DNA of 64,000 nt from Paracoccus sp. (in: a-proteobacteria) (GTDB lineage: Bacteria > Pseudomonadota > Alphaproteobacteria > Rhodobacterales > Rhodobacteraceae). The notes under the pieces are model-generated. The model saw only the letters and a list, made by a program, of their open reading frames with translations, was not told the origin of the DNA and did no database searches. Positions 1 through 8,900 of the stretch are shown piece after piece (the stretch's first letter is position 1; each line of letters starts with the position of its first letter). The stretch is taken from positions 97,485 to 161,484 of the forward strand of contig NZ_JAUNTN010000004.1 of NCBI RefSeq assembly GCF_030538695.1. The letters run 5' to 3'. Made by a program: the position numbers and the translations under genes.

Positions 1-356
1 TGGTGCTGTCGGTCATCCCTGCGGCCGAGATTCAGCACGGTTTCGGGGTCGCTGACGTCATGCGGGCCGAAGCGCATGAGCGGATCGAATCGCAATTCGC
101 CATCTATGCGAACTGGATGCGGGATCACCTTGGCGTCACGCCTGAACTGGTCATTCAGGAGGGCGACCCGGTGGCCGAGTTGCGCAAGCTGATCGCCGCC
201 GACCCGAAAATCGGGATTCTGGTGCTGGCCGCCGCGACCGGGGGCGGGCCTGATCCGGTGATTGGCAAGCTGATGCGTGAATTGGGGCAAATGTCCTGCC
301 CGATCACCATTGTTCCCGGCGAAATCGGACTGGAACGGCTGGAACAGATCACCTGA
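1..356 (+). CDS. Universal stress protein (UspA family), 5' end cut off by window
   Basis: The frame is already open at the first base and ends at a TGA at 354-356, so the N-terminus lies outside the window; about 118 residues remain of a family normally near 150. The remaining part shows the UspA fold's second half: a helix rich in charged residues, a GDPVAEL stretch (the usual 'G.p...I...a' segment), 'ILVLAA' and 'MSCPITIVPG', which matches the C-terminal 'PVLVV' strand. Members bind ATP or act as dimeric stress-response proteins in the cytoplasm; which kind this is cannot be judged without the N-terminal half. It precedes nfuA in the same direction with a 93-bp gap. Confidence 0.85.
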   Translation, partial: VLSVIPAAEIQHGFGVADVMRAEAHERIESQFAIYANWMRDHLGVTPELVIQEGDPVAELRKLIAADPKIGILVLAAATGGGPDPVIGKLMRELGQMSCPITIVPGEIGLERLEQIT

Positions 357-449
357 CCCGCGACAACAGGGGGCGGCAATCAGCAACCTTGCGCCCCGGC
401 TTGACCCGGCCCGTCCCTGCCCCCATATCTGCGCCCAAAGGAGACCCGC

Positions 450-1010
450 ATGTTCATCCAGACCGAGACCACGCCGAACCCCGCCACGCTGAAGTTCCTG
501 CCCGGCCAGACGGTGCTGGACCATGGCACCGCCGATTTCACCGATGCGCAGGACGCAGCCGTTTCGCCGCTGGCGCAGCGGATTTTCGCTGTGAACGGGG
601 TCGTTGCAGTGTTTCTGGGTCAGGATTTCGTGACCGTCACCAAATCCGACGCGGCAAGCTGGGACCATCTGAAGCCCGGCGTGCTTGGCGCCATCATGGA
701 GCATTACCAATCCGGCGCCCCGGCCATGCAGGGCAGCGCCGAAGGGGGCCACCAATCCCATGACGAAACCGGCGAGGACGCCGAAATCGTCGGCCAGATT
801 AAGGAATTGCTGGACACCCGCGTGCGCCCTGCCGTGGCGCAGGACGGCGGCGACATCACCTTTCACGGCTTTGACCGGGGCGTGGTCTATCTGCACATGA
901 AGGGGGCCTGTGCGGGCTGCCCGTCCTCGACCCTGACGCTGAAAATGGGGATCGAGAACCTGCTGCGCCACTATATCCCCGAAGTGGTCGAGGTTCGCCC
1001 CGTTGGCTGA
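450..1010 (+). CDS. nfuA: NfuA-type Fe-S cluster carrier protein (NifU C-terminal domain)
   Basis: 186 residues. Residues 1-87 match the Nfu/NifU N-terminal domain (MFIQTE..PNPATLKFLPG opening), and residues about 113-180 form the NifU C-terminal domain with the cluster-binding CAGC at C154 and C157, followed by PSST. The linker around residues 92-108 is polar. Family members assemble or deliver [4Fe-4S] clusters to client enzymes in the cytoplasm; the window holds several likely clients (CysH, CysI, the radical SAM protein). A GGAG-type ribosome site (aaaggagac) sits just before the ATG. It overlaps the next gene by 8 bp, suggesting coupled translation with tsaB. Confidence 0.93.
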   Translation: MFIQTETTPNPATLKFLPGQTVLDHGTADFTDAQDAAVSPLAQRIFAVNGVVAVFLGQDFVTVTKSDAASWDHLKPGVLGAIMEHYQSGAPAMQGSAEGGHQSHDETGEDAEIVGQIKELLDTRVRPAVAQDGGDITFHGFDRGVVYLHMKGACAGCPSSTLTLKMGIENLLRHYIPEVVEVRPVG

Positions 1011-1632
1011 GCTGACACTTGGCTTCGACACATCGGCCGCGCATTGCGCGGCCGCTTTGCTGTCGGGCGAAACCCTGCTGGCTTCGGTGCATGAGGACAT
1101 GACCAAGGGTCAGGCCGAACGGCTGTTTCCGCTGCTGGAAAGCCTGCTGACCGGGGCGGGCGCAGGCTGGCGCGACCTGTCGGTGATCGGCGTTGGCATC
1201 GGGCCGGGCAATTTTACCGGCATCCGTATCTCGGTTGCTGCCGCGCGCGGGCTGGCCTTGTCACTGGACGTGCCTGCAATCGGGGTTTCAGGCTTCGAGG
1301 CACTGCGCCTTGGTCAGCCACCCGGCACAGTCGCCAGCATCGACGCCCGGCAAGACCGCCTTTATGTGCAAGCGGCAGGTGCGCCGGTCCTGTGTGACAT
1401 AGACAGCTTGCCCGAACTGCCGCCGGGTGCGGCTTGCATCGGCCATCGCGCAGCGGAACTGGCCGCCCGCTGCGGTGGCTATGTTGCCACCCCCGCCCTG
1501 CCGCTGGCCGAGGCTATCGCCCGCATCGCCCTGTCGCGCCGCATGGCCCCCGGCCCCGCGCCCGCGCCGCTTTACCTGCGCGCCGCCGATGCCGCCCCCG
1601 CGCGGGAACGCGGCCCGGTTATGTTGTCGTGA
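1003..1632 (+). CDS. tsaB: tRNA threonylcarbamoyladenosine biosynthesis protein TsaB
   Basis: 209 residues in the ASKHA/M22 fold: N-terminal LGFDTSA phosphate-binding strand, and the conserved GIGPGNFTGIRI segment near residues 66-77 followed by AARGLAL. TsaB is the inactive paralogue that scaffolds TsaD and TsaE in making t6A37 in tRNAs that read ANN codons. The start is a TTG at 1003 inside the end of nfuA; no better start exists because the DTSA motif begins only nine codons later. The gene ends in a 4-bp GTGA overlap with rimI, the usual tsaB-rimI pairing. Confidence 0.93.
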   Translation: MAELTLGFDTSAAHCAAALLSGETLLASVHEDMTKGQAERLFPLLESLLTGAGAGWRDLSVIGVGIGPGNFTGIRISVAAARGLALSLDVPAIGVSGFEALRLGQPPGTVASIDARQDRLYVQAAGAPVLCDIDSLPELPPGAACIGHRAAELAARCGGYVATPALPLAEAIARIALSRRMAPGPAPAPLYLRAADAAPARERGPVMLS

Positions 1633-2060
1633 CCCCCGCTGATCTGGCCGCACTGCATGGGCGATGCTTCACCGTCCCGCGCCCGTGGTCGGCGGAAGAA
1701 ATCGCGGCGCTGCTGGACACGCCCGGCAGCTTTCTGCTGACCCGCCCCCATGCCTTCCTGATCGGCCGGGTGATCGCGGATGAGGCCGAATTGCTGACGC
1801 TGGCCACCGATCCAGCCACGCGACGTCAGGGATTTGCATCCGCCTTATGCCGCAATTTTACGCAACAGGCTGCGGATCGGGGCGCGGCAACCGGGTTTCT
1901 GGAAGTCGCCGCAGACAATACCGCCGCGCTCGCGCTGTATCAGGGGCTTGGCTGGCAGGCAGCGGGGCGGCGAAAATCCTATTACGCGCCGGGGGTTGAC
2001 GGGGTGGTGATGCGCCTGAACCTTGCGGAAATGCGGGCCGATCCGCAAGATTTGGGTTGA
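1629..2060 (+). CDS. rimI: Ribosomal-protein/tRNA-associated GNAT acetyltransferase, RimI-like
   Basis: 143 residues from the GTG at 1629, which overlaps the TsaB stop (GTGA). GNAT signature: 'ATDPATRRQGFASAL' gives the acetyl-CoA binding R-x-x-G-x-A loop, followed by 'LEVAADNTAALALYQGLGW', the RimI hallmark ending in the 'YQGLGW' motif and a C-terminal 'KSYY'. RimI acetylates the N-terminal residue of ribosomal protein S18 in enteric bacteria; the substrate here is not demonstrated. The same frame is open further upstream inside tsaB, but the homology begins at the GTG. Confidence 0.88.
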   Translation: MTPADLAALHGRCFTVPRPWSAEEIAALLDTPGSFLLTRPHAFLIGRVIADEAELLTLATDPATRRQGFASALCRNFTQQAADRGAATGFLEVAADNTAALALYQGLGWQAAGRRKSYYAPGVDGVVMRLNLAEMRADPQDLG

Positions 2061-2145
2061 CCCGCCCGCCGCAATCACGCCCTAATCCGAGGCCAGAAAC
2101 ACGGTCGGAATCGCCCGGCCCGCAATGCTTTATGAGGGGGATTCA

Positions 2146-3135
2146 ATGTCCATGCTGAAAACCATTCTTGGCGGCGCTGCCGCACTTGCCATCTCGGCTG
2201 TCGCAGCAGCGGCGGAACCGGCGGTGATCTTTGATCTTGGCGGCAAATTCGACAAATCCTTCAACGAGGCCGCCTATACCGGCGCCGAACGCTGGAAAAC
2301 CGAGACCGGCGGCACCTATAAAGAACTGGAAATGCGGTCCGAGGCACAGCGCGAGCAGGCCTTGCGCCGTCTGGCTGAATCCGGCGCGAATCCGATCGTG
2401 ATGACCGGCTTTGCCTTTGGCGAGGTGCTGAACAAGATTGCTCCCGACTATCCCGACACCCGTTTTGTCATCATTGACACCGTGGTGGACCAGCCCAGTG
2501 TCGAATCGGTGGTCTTTAACGAAGGCGACGGCTCGTATCTGGCCGGGATCATGGCCGCAATGGCCAGCAAAACCGACACTGTGGGCTTTATCGGCGGCAT
2601 GGACATCCCGCTGATCCGCAAGTTCCAGTGCGGCTATGCGCAGGGCTTCAAGGCCACCAAACCCGAAGGCAAGATCGTGGTGAACTTTACCGGCACCACC
2701 CCCGCCGCCTGGAACGATCCGGTCAAGGGCGGCGAGCTGGCGCGGGCGCAAAAGGCACAGGGCGCGGATGTGATCTTCGCCGCAGCGGGCGGCACCGGTA
2801 TCGGCGTGCTGCAAGCCGCCGCGGATGAGGGCATCCTGTCCATCGGCGTGGACAGCAACCAGAACCACCTGCATCCGGGCAAAGTGCTGACCTCGATGGT
2901 GAAACGTGTCGATAATGCCGTGTTCGACATCTTCAGCGCGGGCGAGGAACGCACCCCTGGCATCCGCGTCATGGGGCTGGCCGACGATGGTGTGATCGTC
3001 GCCATCGACGAAAACAACGCGCCGCTTGTGACGCCGGAAATGCAGGCCGCCGTGGATGAGGCCAGCGCCAAGATCAAGGCGGGCGAAATCAAGGTCCATG
3101 ATTACATGACCGACAACACCTGCCCGGTCGAATAA
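2146..3135 (+). CDS. BMP-family (PnrA-like) nucleoside ABC transporter substrate-binding protein
   Basis: 329 residues. An N-terminal signal peptide (about residues 1-22, ending AAAAE) is followed by the BMP/PnrA fold: 'VIFDLGGKFDKSFNEAA' (DxGxxDDxSFN-like), 'MTGFAFGEVLNKIAPDYPDTRFVIID', 'FNEGDGSYLAGIMAA' and 'VGFIGGMDIPLIRKFQCGYAQG'. Family members bind purine nucleosides in the periplasm. The ATG at 2146 is preferred over an in-frame ATG at 2125 because an aggggg ribosome site lies six bases before it. The stop codon is immediately followed by the ATPase start, and the operon ends with a purine nucleoside phosphorylase, which supports nucleosides as substrate. Confidence 0.92.
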   Translation: MSMLKTILGGAAALAISAVAAAAEPAVIFDLGGKFDKSFNEAAYTGAERWKTETGGTYKELEMRSEAQREQALRRLAESGANPIVMTGFAFGEVLNKIAPDYPDTRFVIIDTVVDQPSVESVVFNEGDGSYLAGIMAAMASKTDTVGFIGGMDIPLIRKFQCGYAQGFKATKPEGKIVVNFTGTTPAAWNDPVKGGELARAQKAQGADVIFAAAGGTGIGVLQAAADEGILSIGVDSNQNHLHPGKVLTSMVKRVDNAVFDIFSAGEERTPGIRVMGLADDGVIVAIDENNAPLVTPEMQAAVDEASAKIKAGEIKVHDYMTDNTCPVE

Positions 3136-4728
3136 ATGACCCGCGCGGAACACCTTGGGGCGCGGCCGGAAACGGCCGCCCCTTTTGCCATTGAGTTGCA
3201 GGGTATCTGCAAATCCTTTGGTCCGGTTCAGGCCAATAAAGGCATCGACTTGTCGGTGCCAAAAGGCTCGATTCACGGAATTATCGGTGAAAACGGAGCC
3301 GGGAAATCGACGCTCATGTCGATCCTTTACGGCTTTTATCGCCCGGACGAGGGGCAGATTTTGGTCAATGGCCAGCCCCTGACGCTGAATGATTCCATGG
3401 CCGCGATCCGCGCCGGAATCGGCATGGTGTTCCAGCATTTCAAGCTGGTGCAGAACTTTACCGTTCTGGAAAATATCATCCTTGGGGCCGAGGATGGGCC
3501 GTGGCTGAACGCCTCGCTGTCGCGGGCGCGGGGCGAATTGCGGCGACTGGCACAGGAATACGGGCTGGAGGTCGATCCCGACAGCCGCATTGAGGATCTG
3601 TCTGTCGGCCATCAGCAACGGGTCGAAATCCTCAAGGCGCTGTATCGTCAGGCCGACATTCTGATCCTTGACGAACCCACCGGGGTGCTGACCCCGGCCG
3701 AGGCCGACCACCTGTTCCGTATCCTGCGCGGGCTTCGGGATGAGGGCAAGACCATCATCCTGATCACCCATAAGCTGCGGGAAATCATGGAGATTACCGA
3801 TTCCGTCAGCGTCATGCGGCGCGGCCAGATGGTTGCCCATCGCAAGACCGCCGACACCAACCCGCAGGAACTTGCCGAGCTGATGGTGGGGCGCAAGGTC
3901 GTGCTGGACATTCCCAAGGGTCAGGCCGCCCCCGGCACCCCGGTGCTGGAGGTCGCGGGGCTGCGCATGGTGGATGCCTCGGGCGTGGAAAGGTTGCGGG
4001 GCATTGATCTGACCATCCGTGCCGGTGAAATCCTTGGTATTGCCGGGGTCAGCGGCAACGGCCAAACGCAATTGCTTGAAATCCTTGGCGGGTTTCCCGA
4101 AACAGGTGCAAAGATCAGCGGTGCGGCCCGGCTGAACGGGTGCGATCTGGCGCTGACCGGGCGCGGCGCGGATGCAGCTGCGCGGCGGGCGCAGGGCATC
4201 GGCCATATCCCCGAGGACCGCCATGGCGAAGGGCTGATTCTGGACTTTGCCGCCTGGGAAAACGTCGCCTTCGGCTATCATCGCGCCCCGGAATACCGGC
4301 GCGGCCTGCTGATGGATAATGCCGCCGTCCACGCCGATGCGGTGGCCAAGATCGAACGCTTTGACGTGCGCCCGCCGAACCCGGATCTTGCGGCCCGCAA
4401 TTTCTCGGGCGGGAACCAGCAAAAGATCGTCGTCGCCCGCGAAATCGAGCGCAACCCCGACCTTTTGCTGATCGGCCAGCCCACGCGCGGCGTGGACATC
4501 GGCGCAATCGAGTTCATCCACCGCCAGATCATTGCCCTGCGCGATCAGGGCAAGGCGATCCTGCTGGTCAGCGTCGAACTGGATGAAATCATGTCGCTGG
4601 CCGACCGCATCGCCGTCATGTTTGACGGCCGGATCATGGGCGAGCGCCTGCCCGGCGCAACTTCGGCACAGGAATTGGGAATGCTGATGGCCGGTATGGA
4701 CACCACCGCGACTGGGGAGTGTGCCTGA
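3136..4728 (+). CDS. Nucleoside ABC transporter ATPase with two nucleotide-binding domains
   Basis: 530 residues. The first ATPase domain has Walker A GENGAGKS (residues 51-58), signature LSVGHQQ (155-161) and Walker B ILILDE (175-180) with the 'EPTGVLTP' extension typical of BMP-associated transporters. The second domain starts near residue 270, has a degenerate Walker A (GVSGNGQT, lacking the GKS lysine) and a good signature NFSGGNQQK near 424-432. This asymmetric double-ATPase layout is shared with YufO/NupO-like and sugar transporters. The ATG follows the binding-protein stop without a gap; the stop overlaps the permease start by one base. Confidence 0.93.
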   Translation: MTRAEHLGARPETAAPFAIELQGICKSFGPVQANKGIDLSVPKGSIHGIIGENGAGKSTLMSILYGFYRPDEGQILVNGQPLTLNDSMAAIRAGIGMVFQHFKLVQNFTVLENIILGAEDGPWLNASLSRARGELRRLAQEYGLEVDPDSRIEDLSVGHQQRVEILKALYRQADILILDEPTGVLTPAEADHLFRILRGLRDEGKTIILITHKLREIMEITDSVSVMRRGQMVAHRKTADTNPQELAELMVGRKVVLDIPKGQAAPGTPVLEVAGLRMVDASGVERLRGIDLTIRAGEILGIAGVSGNGQTQLLEILGGFPETGAKISGAARLNGCDLALTGRGADAAARRAQGIGHIPEDRHGEGLILDFAAWENVAFGYHRAPEYRRGLLMDNAAVHADAVAKIERFDVRPPNPDLAARNFSGGNQQKIVVAREIERNPDLLLIGQPTRGVDIGAIEFIHRQIIALRDQGKAILLVSVELDEIMSLADRIAVMFDGRIMGERLPGATSAQELGMLMAGMDTTATGECA

Positions 4729-5819
4729 TGGAGAAAATGCCGAAATGGGCCGATCTGGTCCTGACGCCGCTGATCTCGATTCTGCTGGCCTTCGGGATTT
4801 CCGCGCTGGTGGTGGCCGCGCTTGGCTTTGACCCGTGGGAAGCCGTTCAGGTGATGGTGTCCGGCGCGGTCGGAACCTCGTCCGGCTGGGGCTATACGCT
4901 GTATTTTGCCACCAATTTCATCTTTACCGGACTGGCGGTGGCGGTGGCCTATCATGCCGGGTTGTTCAATATCGGCGGTGAGGGTCAGGCGCTGATCGGC
5001 GGGCTTGGCGTGGCGCTGTTGCTGCTGCATGTGCCGTTTCCGCATTGGTCGCTGGCGCTGCTGGCGGCGATGGTCGCGGCAGGGCTGTTCGGCGCGGCAT
5101 GGTCCTTTATCCCGGCGATTTTACAGGCCAAGCGCGGCAGCCATATCGTCATCACCACAATCATGTTCAATTTCATTGCCGCCGCGCTGCTGGTCGAGGT
5201 CATCAAATACCTGCGCCCGGTCGGCAGTATGGACCCGGCTTCGCCACGCTTTCCCGCATCTGCCACCATCCCGCGCCTCAGCGAAATCCTGCAACCGCTG
5301 GGAATAGATTGGGCGCGTCATGCGCCGGTAAACATCACCTTTCTGATTGCGCTGGCCTTTTGCCTGCTGGTCTGGCTGCTCTTGTGGCACACACGCCTTG
5401 GCTATGAAATCCGGGCCTTTGGCAAATCCGAAAAGGCCGCGCGTTACGCCGGGATCTCGCCGGTGCGGATCACGATTGTTGCGATGCTGATTTCCGGCGC
5501 TCTGGCCGGACTGATGGCGGTCAATACGATCATGGGGCTGCAAGGCCGGCTGATCCTGAACCATGCCGAGGGCGCGGGCTTTATCGGTATCGCCGTGGCG
5601 CTGATGGGGCGCAATCACCCGGTCGGCATCCTGCTGGCGGCGCTGCTGTTCGGGGCGCTGTATCAGGGCGGGCAAGAACTGGCGATGATGACCACCATCC
5701 CGCCGGAACTGATTACCGTCATTCAGGCCTTGGTGATCCTGTTCACCGGGGCCTTGGACAATATGGTGCGGATGCCGCTGGAGCGGCTGTTCCTGTCTCT
5801 GCGCAAAGGGAAAAGCTGA
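4728..5819 (+). CDS. Nucleoside ABC transporter permease 1
   Basis: 363 residues, strongly hydrophobic with about nine predicted membrane segments and the family landmark 'NIGGEGQALIGGLG' near residues 83-96, as in BMP-type permeases (YufP/NupP). It forms the inner-membrane channel with the next gene. A GTG at 4719 is also in frame, but the ATG at 4728 is preceded by GGGGAG and overlaps the ATPase stop (TGATG), the common arrangement in this operon. Confidence 0.91.
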   Translation: MEKMPKWADLVLTPLISILLAFGISALVVAALGFDPWEAVQVMVSGAVGTSSGWGYTLYFATNFIFTGLAVAVAYHAGLFNIGGEGQALIGGLGVALLLLHVPFPHWSLALLAAMVAAGLFGAAWSFIPAILQAKRGSHIVITTIMFNFIAAALLVEVIKYLRPVGSMDPASPRFPASATIPRLSEILQPLGIDWARHAPVNITFLIALAFCLLVWLLLWHTRLGYEIRAFGKSEKAARYAGISPVRITIVAMLISGALAGLMAVNTIMGLQGRLILNHAEGAGFIGIAVALMGRNHPVGILLAALLFGALYQGGQELAMMTTIPPELITVIQALVILFTGALDNMVRMPLERLFLSLRKGKS

Positions 5820-6784
5820 TGGATTTCGCCACCCTTCTGCAAATCCTTGACGCCACGCTGCGGCTGATGACGCCGCTGCTGCTGGCATGTCTGGCGGGGC
5901 TGTTTTCCGAACGCGCGGGGATTTTCGACATCGGGCTTGAGGGCAAGATGCTGATGGCCGCCTTTTGCGCAGGCGCGGTGGCAGCGGTGACGCTGAACCC
6001 CTGGCTTGGGCTGTTGGCGGGGATTTTCGGGTCGCTGGTTCTGTCGCTGATTCACGGGCTGGCCTCGATCACCTTCCGCGGCAACCAGTTGATTTCCGGC
6101 GTGGCGATCAACTTTCTGGCCTCGGGGATGACGCTGCTGCTGTCGCTGGCGATTTTTGGCATGGGCGGCAATACGCCGCCGCTGTCGGGGGGCGGGCGCT
6201 TTCCGCGCCTGACCCTGCCCTTTGCCGACAGCATCGGACAAGTGCCGCTGATCGGGCCGTTTTATGCGCAAGCCCTGTCGGGCCATACCGCGCTGACCTA
6301 TATCGCGCTGGCCTGTGTGCCGCTGACCTGGTGGCTGCTGTATCGCACCCGCTTTGGCCTGCGCCTGCGGGCCGTGGGCGAGAACCCCGAGGCCGTGGAT
6401 ACCGTTGGCGTCTCAGTCACGCGGCTGCGCTATGCGGCGGTACTGATCTGCGGCATCCTCTGCGGCATCGCCGGGGCGCATCTGGCAACCGGCATTGCGG
6501 CAGGGTTCTTCAAGGAAATGACCGCCGGGCGGGGCTATATCGCGCTGGCGGCGCTGATTTTTGCGAAATGGCGGCCGTGGTGGGCGCTGTTTGCGACCTT
6601 CCTGTTCGCGCTGCTGCAAGCGGTGGCGGATCGTTACCCCAACCTTGACCTTGGCCCCGTCACCATCCCGGATACGGCGATGCAGGCCGCGCCTTATATC
6701 CTGACAGTTATCATCCTTGCGGGCTTTGTCGGCCGCGCCAACCCACCCAAAGCAGGCGGAGAACCCTATGTCAAAGAGCGCTGA
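5819..6784 (+). CDS. Nucleoside ABC transporter permease 2
   Basis: 321 residues, about eight membrane segments, with 'FSERAGIFDIGLEGKMLMAAF' near residues 22-42: the same N-[IL]-G-x-E-G loop as the first permease, marking the YufQ/NupQ type. A second conserved loop 'ENPEAVDTVGV' lies near residue 190. The ATG overlaps the previous stop by one base. The end overlaps the phosphorylase start by 17 bp, so uptake and breakdown of nucleosides are probably translated from one mRNA. Confidence 0.91.
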   Translation: MDFATLLQILDATLRLMTPLLLACLAGLFSERAGIFDIGLEGKMLMAAFCAGAVAAVTLNPWLGLLAGIFGSLVLSLIHGLASITFRGNQLISGVAINFLASGMTLLLSLAIFGMGGNTPPLSGGGRFPRLTLPFADSIGQVPLIGPFYAQALSGHTALTYIALACVPLTWWLLYRTRFGLRLRAVGENPEAVDTVGVSVTRLRYAAVLICGILCGIAGAHLATGIAAGFFKEMTAGRGYIALAALIFAKWRPWWALFATFLFALLQAVADRYPNLDLGPVTIPDTAMQAAPYILTVIILAGFVGRANPPKAGGEPYVKER

Positions 6785-7580
6785 CCTCGCCCAACTGATC
6801 CGCGACCGCGCTGGCGATGCCGCCCCGGAATACGGGCTGATCCTTGGGTCGGGCCTTGGCCATCTGGCGGGCATGGTGGACGGGGTGGCGATCCCCTATG
6901 CCGACCTGCCGGGCTTTCCCCATGCCGGGGTCTCGGGCCATAATCCGCAACTGGCCATCGGCACGCTGGAGGGGCGCCGCGTCGCGGTTTTTGGCGGCCG
7001 GGCGCATTACTATGAATCGGGGCGTCCTGATGCGATGCGCCTGCCGCTGGAGGTGCTGGCCGCGCTTGGCTGTCAGCGCCTGATCCTGACCAATGCGGCG
7101 GGCAGCACGCGGGCAGAAATCCAGCCGGGCGGCCTGATGCTGCTGTCGGATCATATCGCCTTTGCCGGGACGAACCCGCTGATCGGGGAGGCGACCGACG
7201 CCCGTTTCGTGCCGATGACCGACGCCCACGACCCGGACATACGCGCCGCCCTGCTGACTGCCGCCCGCGCCGAAGGCATTGCCCTGCCCCAAGGCGTCTA
7301 TGGCTGGTTCTCCGGCCCCAGTTTCGAGACCCCCGCCGAAATCCGTGCCGCGCAGGTTTTGGGCATGGATGCGGTCGGCATGTCCACGGTGCCGGAAATC
7401 ATTCTGGCGCGGTTTTTGGGCCTGCGCTGTGCTGCAATCAGCGTGATAACCAATATGGGCGCGGGCCTGTCGGACGAAACCATCAGCCACGAGCATACCA
7501 AGAACATGGCTCCGATGGGTGCCGCCAAGCTGGAACGCATCCTGCGTCGCTTCCTGCGCGATACCCCGGCGGTGGTCTGA
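6768..7580 (+). CDS. Purine-nucleoside phosphorylase (PNP-I, trimeric type)
   Basis: 270 residues. Motifs of the trimeric PNP family in order: GSGLGHL (phosphate loop), GRAHYYESG, TNAAGS, GPSFETPAEIR, and 'DAVGMSTVPE' with 'VITNMGAGLS', whose Asn contacts the purine base. The enzyme splits inosine or guanosine with phosphate to give base and ribose 1-phosphate in the cytoplasm. The ATG at 6768 has ggcgga ahead of it; an in-frame codon at 6717 would lie deep inside the permease gene. As last gene of the transporter operon it fixes the likely substrate class of the transporter. Confidence 0.92.
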   Translation: MSKSADLAQLIRDRAGDAAPEYGLILGSGLGHLAGMVDGVAIPYADLPGFPHAGVSGHNPQLAIGTLEGRRVAVFGGRAHYYESGRPDAMRLPLEVLAALGCQRLILTNAAGSTRAEIQPGGLMLLSDHIAFAGTNPLIGEATDARFVPMTDAHDPDIRAALLTAARAEGIALPQGVYGWFSGPSFETPAEIRAAQVLGMDAVGMSTVPEIILARFLGLRCAAISVITNMGAGLSDETISHEHTKNMAPMGAAKLERILRRFLRDTPAVV

Positions 7581-7847
7581 ACCTGCCCGCAGGCGGCCTA
7601 TCGGCTTTGTGTGAACAGCCTGTGCCGGATGGCGGGGGTGGTCACTGTCCCCGGCCAGAACGCTGCCAACTCGGTGTTGATGCCCCCACGCCTTCAGGAT
7701 TGACGCTGATTCCGTCAGTTTTCCGGGGCAAAAACATGAGGGCGCGAACTGTTCCGCCTCTGCGAGACATCCTTCGCCCCTTGCAAGGGGCCATTCCCCA
7801 TATCAACCTGTCCCATGCCGGAACAAAGCCCCGCGTCGTGACAGGTA

Positions 7848-8900
7848 TCAGCCCCGCAGCCCTGCCAACACGGCCTCGACCCGGCTGGCGGCAAGGTCCA
7901 GATCGTCCAGACTGTCCAGCACGACAGTCGCAACCTCACGCGGGGCATAGCGGGCGCGGTGTTTGTCATAGCGTGGGTCGTAATGGTCACGCATCAGGCT
8001 TTCGGCCAGCGCCACCCATTCACCACGCGTCACCATGCCGTGCCAGCCCTCGATCCGCGCGGCGGGATGCAGCGGGCGCAGGCGATCAAGGATGGCCTCG
8101 ACCCGCCCCGGCTCGACCACCGCATCGGCATAATCGCGGGCCGAATAACCCGCCCGCGCCGCAACCGGCACCTCCAGTCTGATCCGAGGCGCCGCGCATA
8201 GCCCGCGCCAGATCGCACGGGGCAGGACCAGATTGCCGATCTTGCTGCTTTCGGCCTCGACCAGCACCGGGCGGGCAGGGTCCAGCGCCTCAATTGCGGT
8301 GGCCAGCCGCCCCTCGAACAGCCGTTGCGAGGGCTGGCCGCCCGGCATCGCCCCGAACAGGCTGCCGCGATGATTGGCCAGCCCCTCAAGGTCCAGCACC
8401 TGCGCCCCCCGCGCCGCCAGCCGGCGCAGGATCGCGGTCTTGGCGCTGCCGGTGTTGCCGTCCAGCACGATCAGCGGGGCCTCGATCCCCAGTTGCTCGA
8501 CCCGCTGGTTCACCAGCCGCCGCCAGCTTTTATAGCCCCCTTCGATCACCTGCACCCGCCAGCCGATCTGCGCCAGAATCACCCCGAACGATCCCGAACG
8601 CATCCCGCCACGCCAGCAATAGACCAAGGGCCGCCAGCCACCGGGCTTATCCGCCAGCGGCCCGCTGATATGGCGCGCAGCATTGGCAGCCACCAAGGCC
8701 GCGCCCAGCTTACGGGCATCAAAGGGGGAAACCTGTTTGTAAACCGTGCCGACCCGCGCCCGTTCCGCATCATCCAGCACCGGCAGGTTGATCGCGCCGG
8801 GCAGGTGATCGTCAGCATATTCCGCCGGAGATCGCACGTCGATCACCGTATCGAACCCGGCAATCGCCGGGTCCGCCGCCGCTGTCAGGGTCAGGCGCAA
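7848..8900 (-). CDS. selU: tRNA 2-selenouridine/geranyl-2-thiouridine synthase
   Basis: 350 residues, also called mnmH. Rhodanese domain in residues 1-125 with the catalytic Cys in YCWRGGMRSG (C95), then a P-loop domain with 'GNTGSAKTAIL' near residue 147. It replaces sulfur by selenium at the wobble 2-thiouridine of tRNA(Lys/Glu/Gln) using selenophosphate, with a geranylated intermediate. The start is a TTG that abuts the TAA of the transpeptidase gene in the same frame, with no visible Shine-Dalgarno; later starts would cut into the rhodanese fold. The selenophosphate synthetase gene is not in this window. Confidence 0.92.
   Translation of the reverse strand: MRLTLTAAADPAIAGFDTVIDVRSPAEYADDHLPGAINLPVLDDAERARVGTVYKQVSPFDARKLGAALVAANAARHISGPLADKPGGWRPLVYCWRGGMRSGSFGVILAQIGWRVQVIEGGYKSWRRLVNQRVEQLGIEAPLIVLDGNTGSAKTAILRRLAARGAQVLDLEGLANHRGSLFGAMPGGQPSQRLFEGRLATAIEALDPARPVLVEAESSKIGNLVLPRAIWRGLCAAPRIRLEVPVAARAGYSARDYADAVVEPGRVEAILDRLRPLHPAARIEGWHGMVTRGEWVALAESLMRDHYDPRYDKHRARYAPREVATVVLDSLDDLDLAASRVEAVLAGLRG

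Noticed and set aside
2143-4521. Very long open frame on the minus strand opposite the binding protein and ATPase genes
   Set aside because: It is the mirror of GC-rich coding sequence, spans two genes with clear family motifs on the plus strand, and its translation (rich in His, Gln, Gly, Asp) matches nothing.
7776-7791. Perfect palindrome GCCCCTTGCAAGGGGC in the selU/phosphorylase gap
   Set aside because: No T tract on either strand and no second copy found, so it cannot be named a terminator or operator.
7607-8182. Plus-strand frame downstream of the nucleoside phosphorylase gene
   Set aside because: Two thirds of it is antisense to selU and the translation is low-complexity Pro/Arg/Ala. 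The 267-bp gap itself shows no gene.
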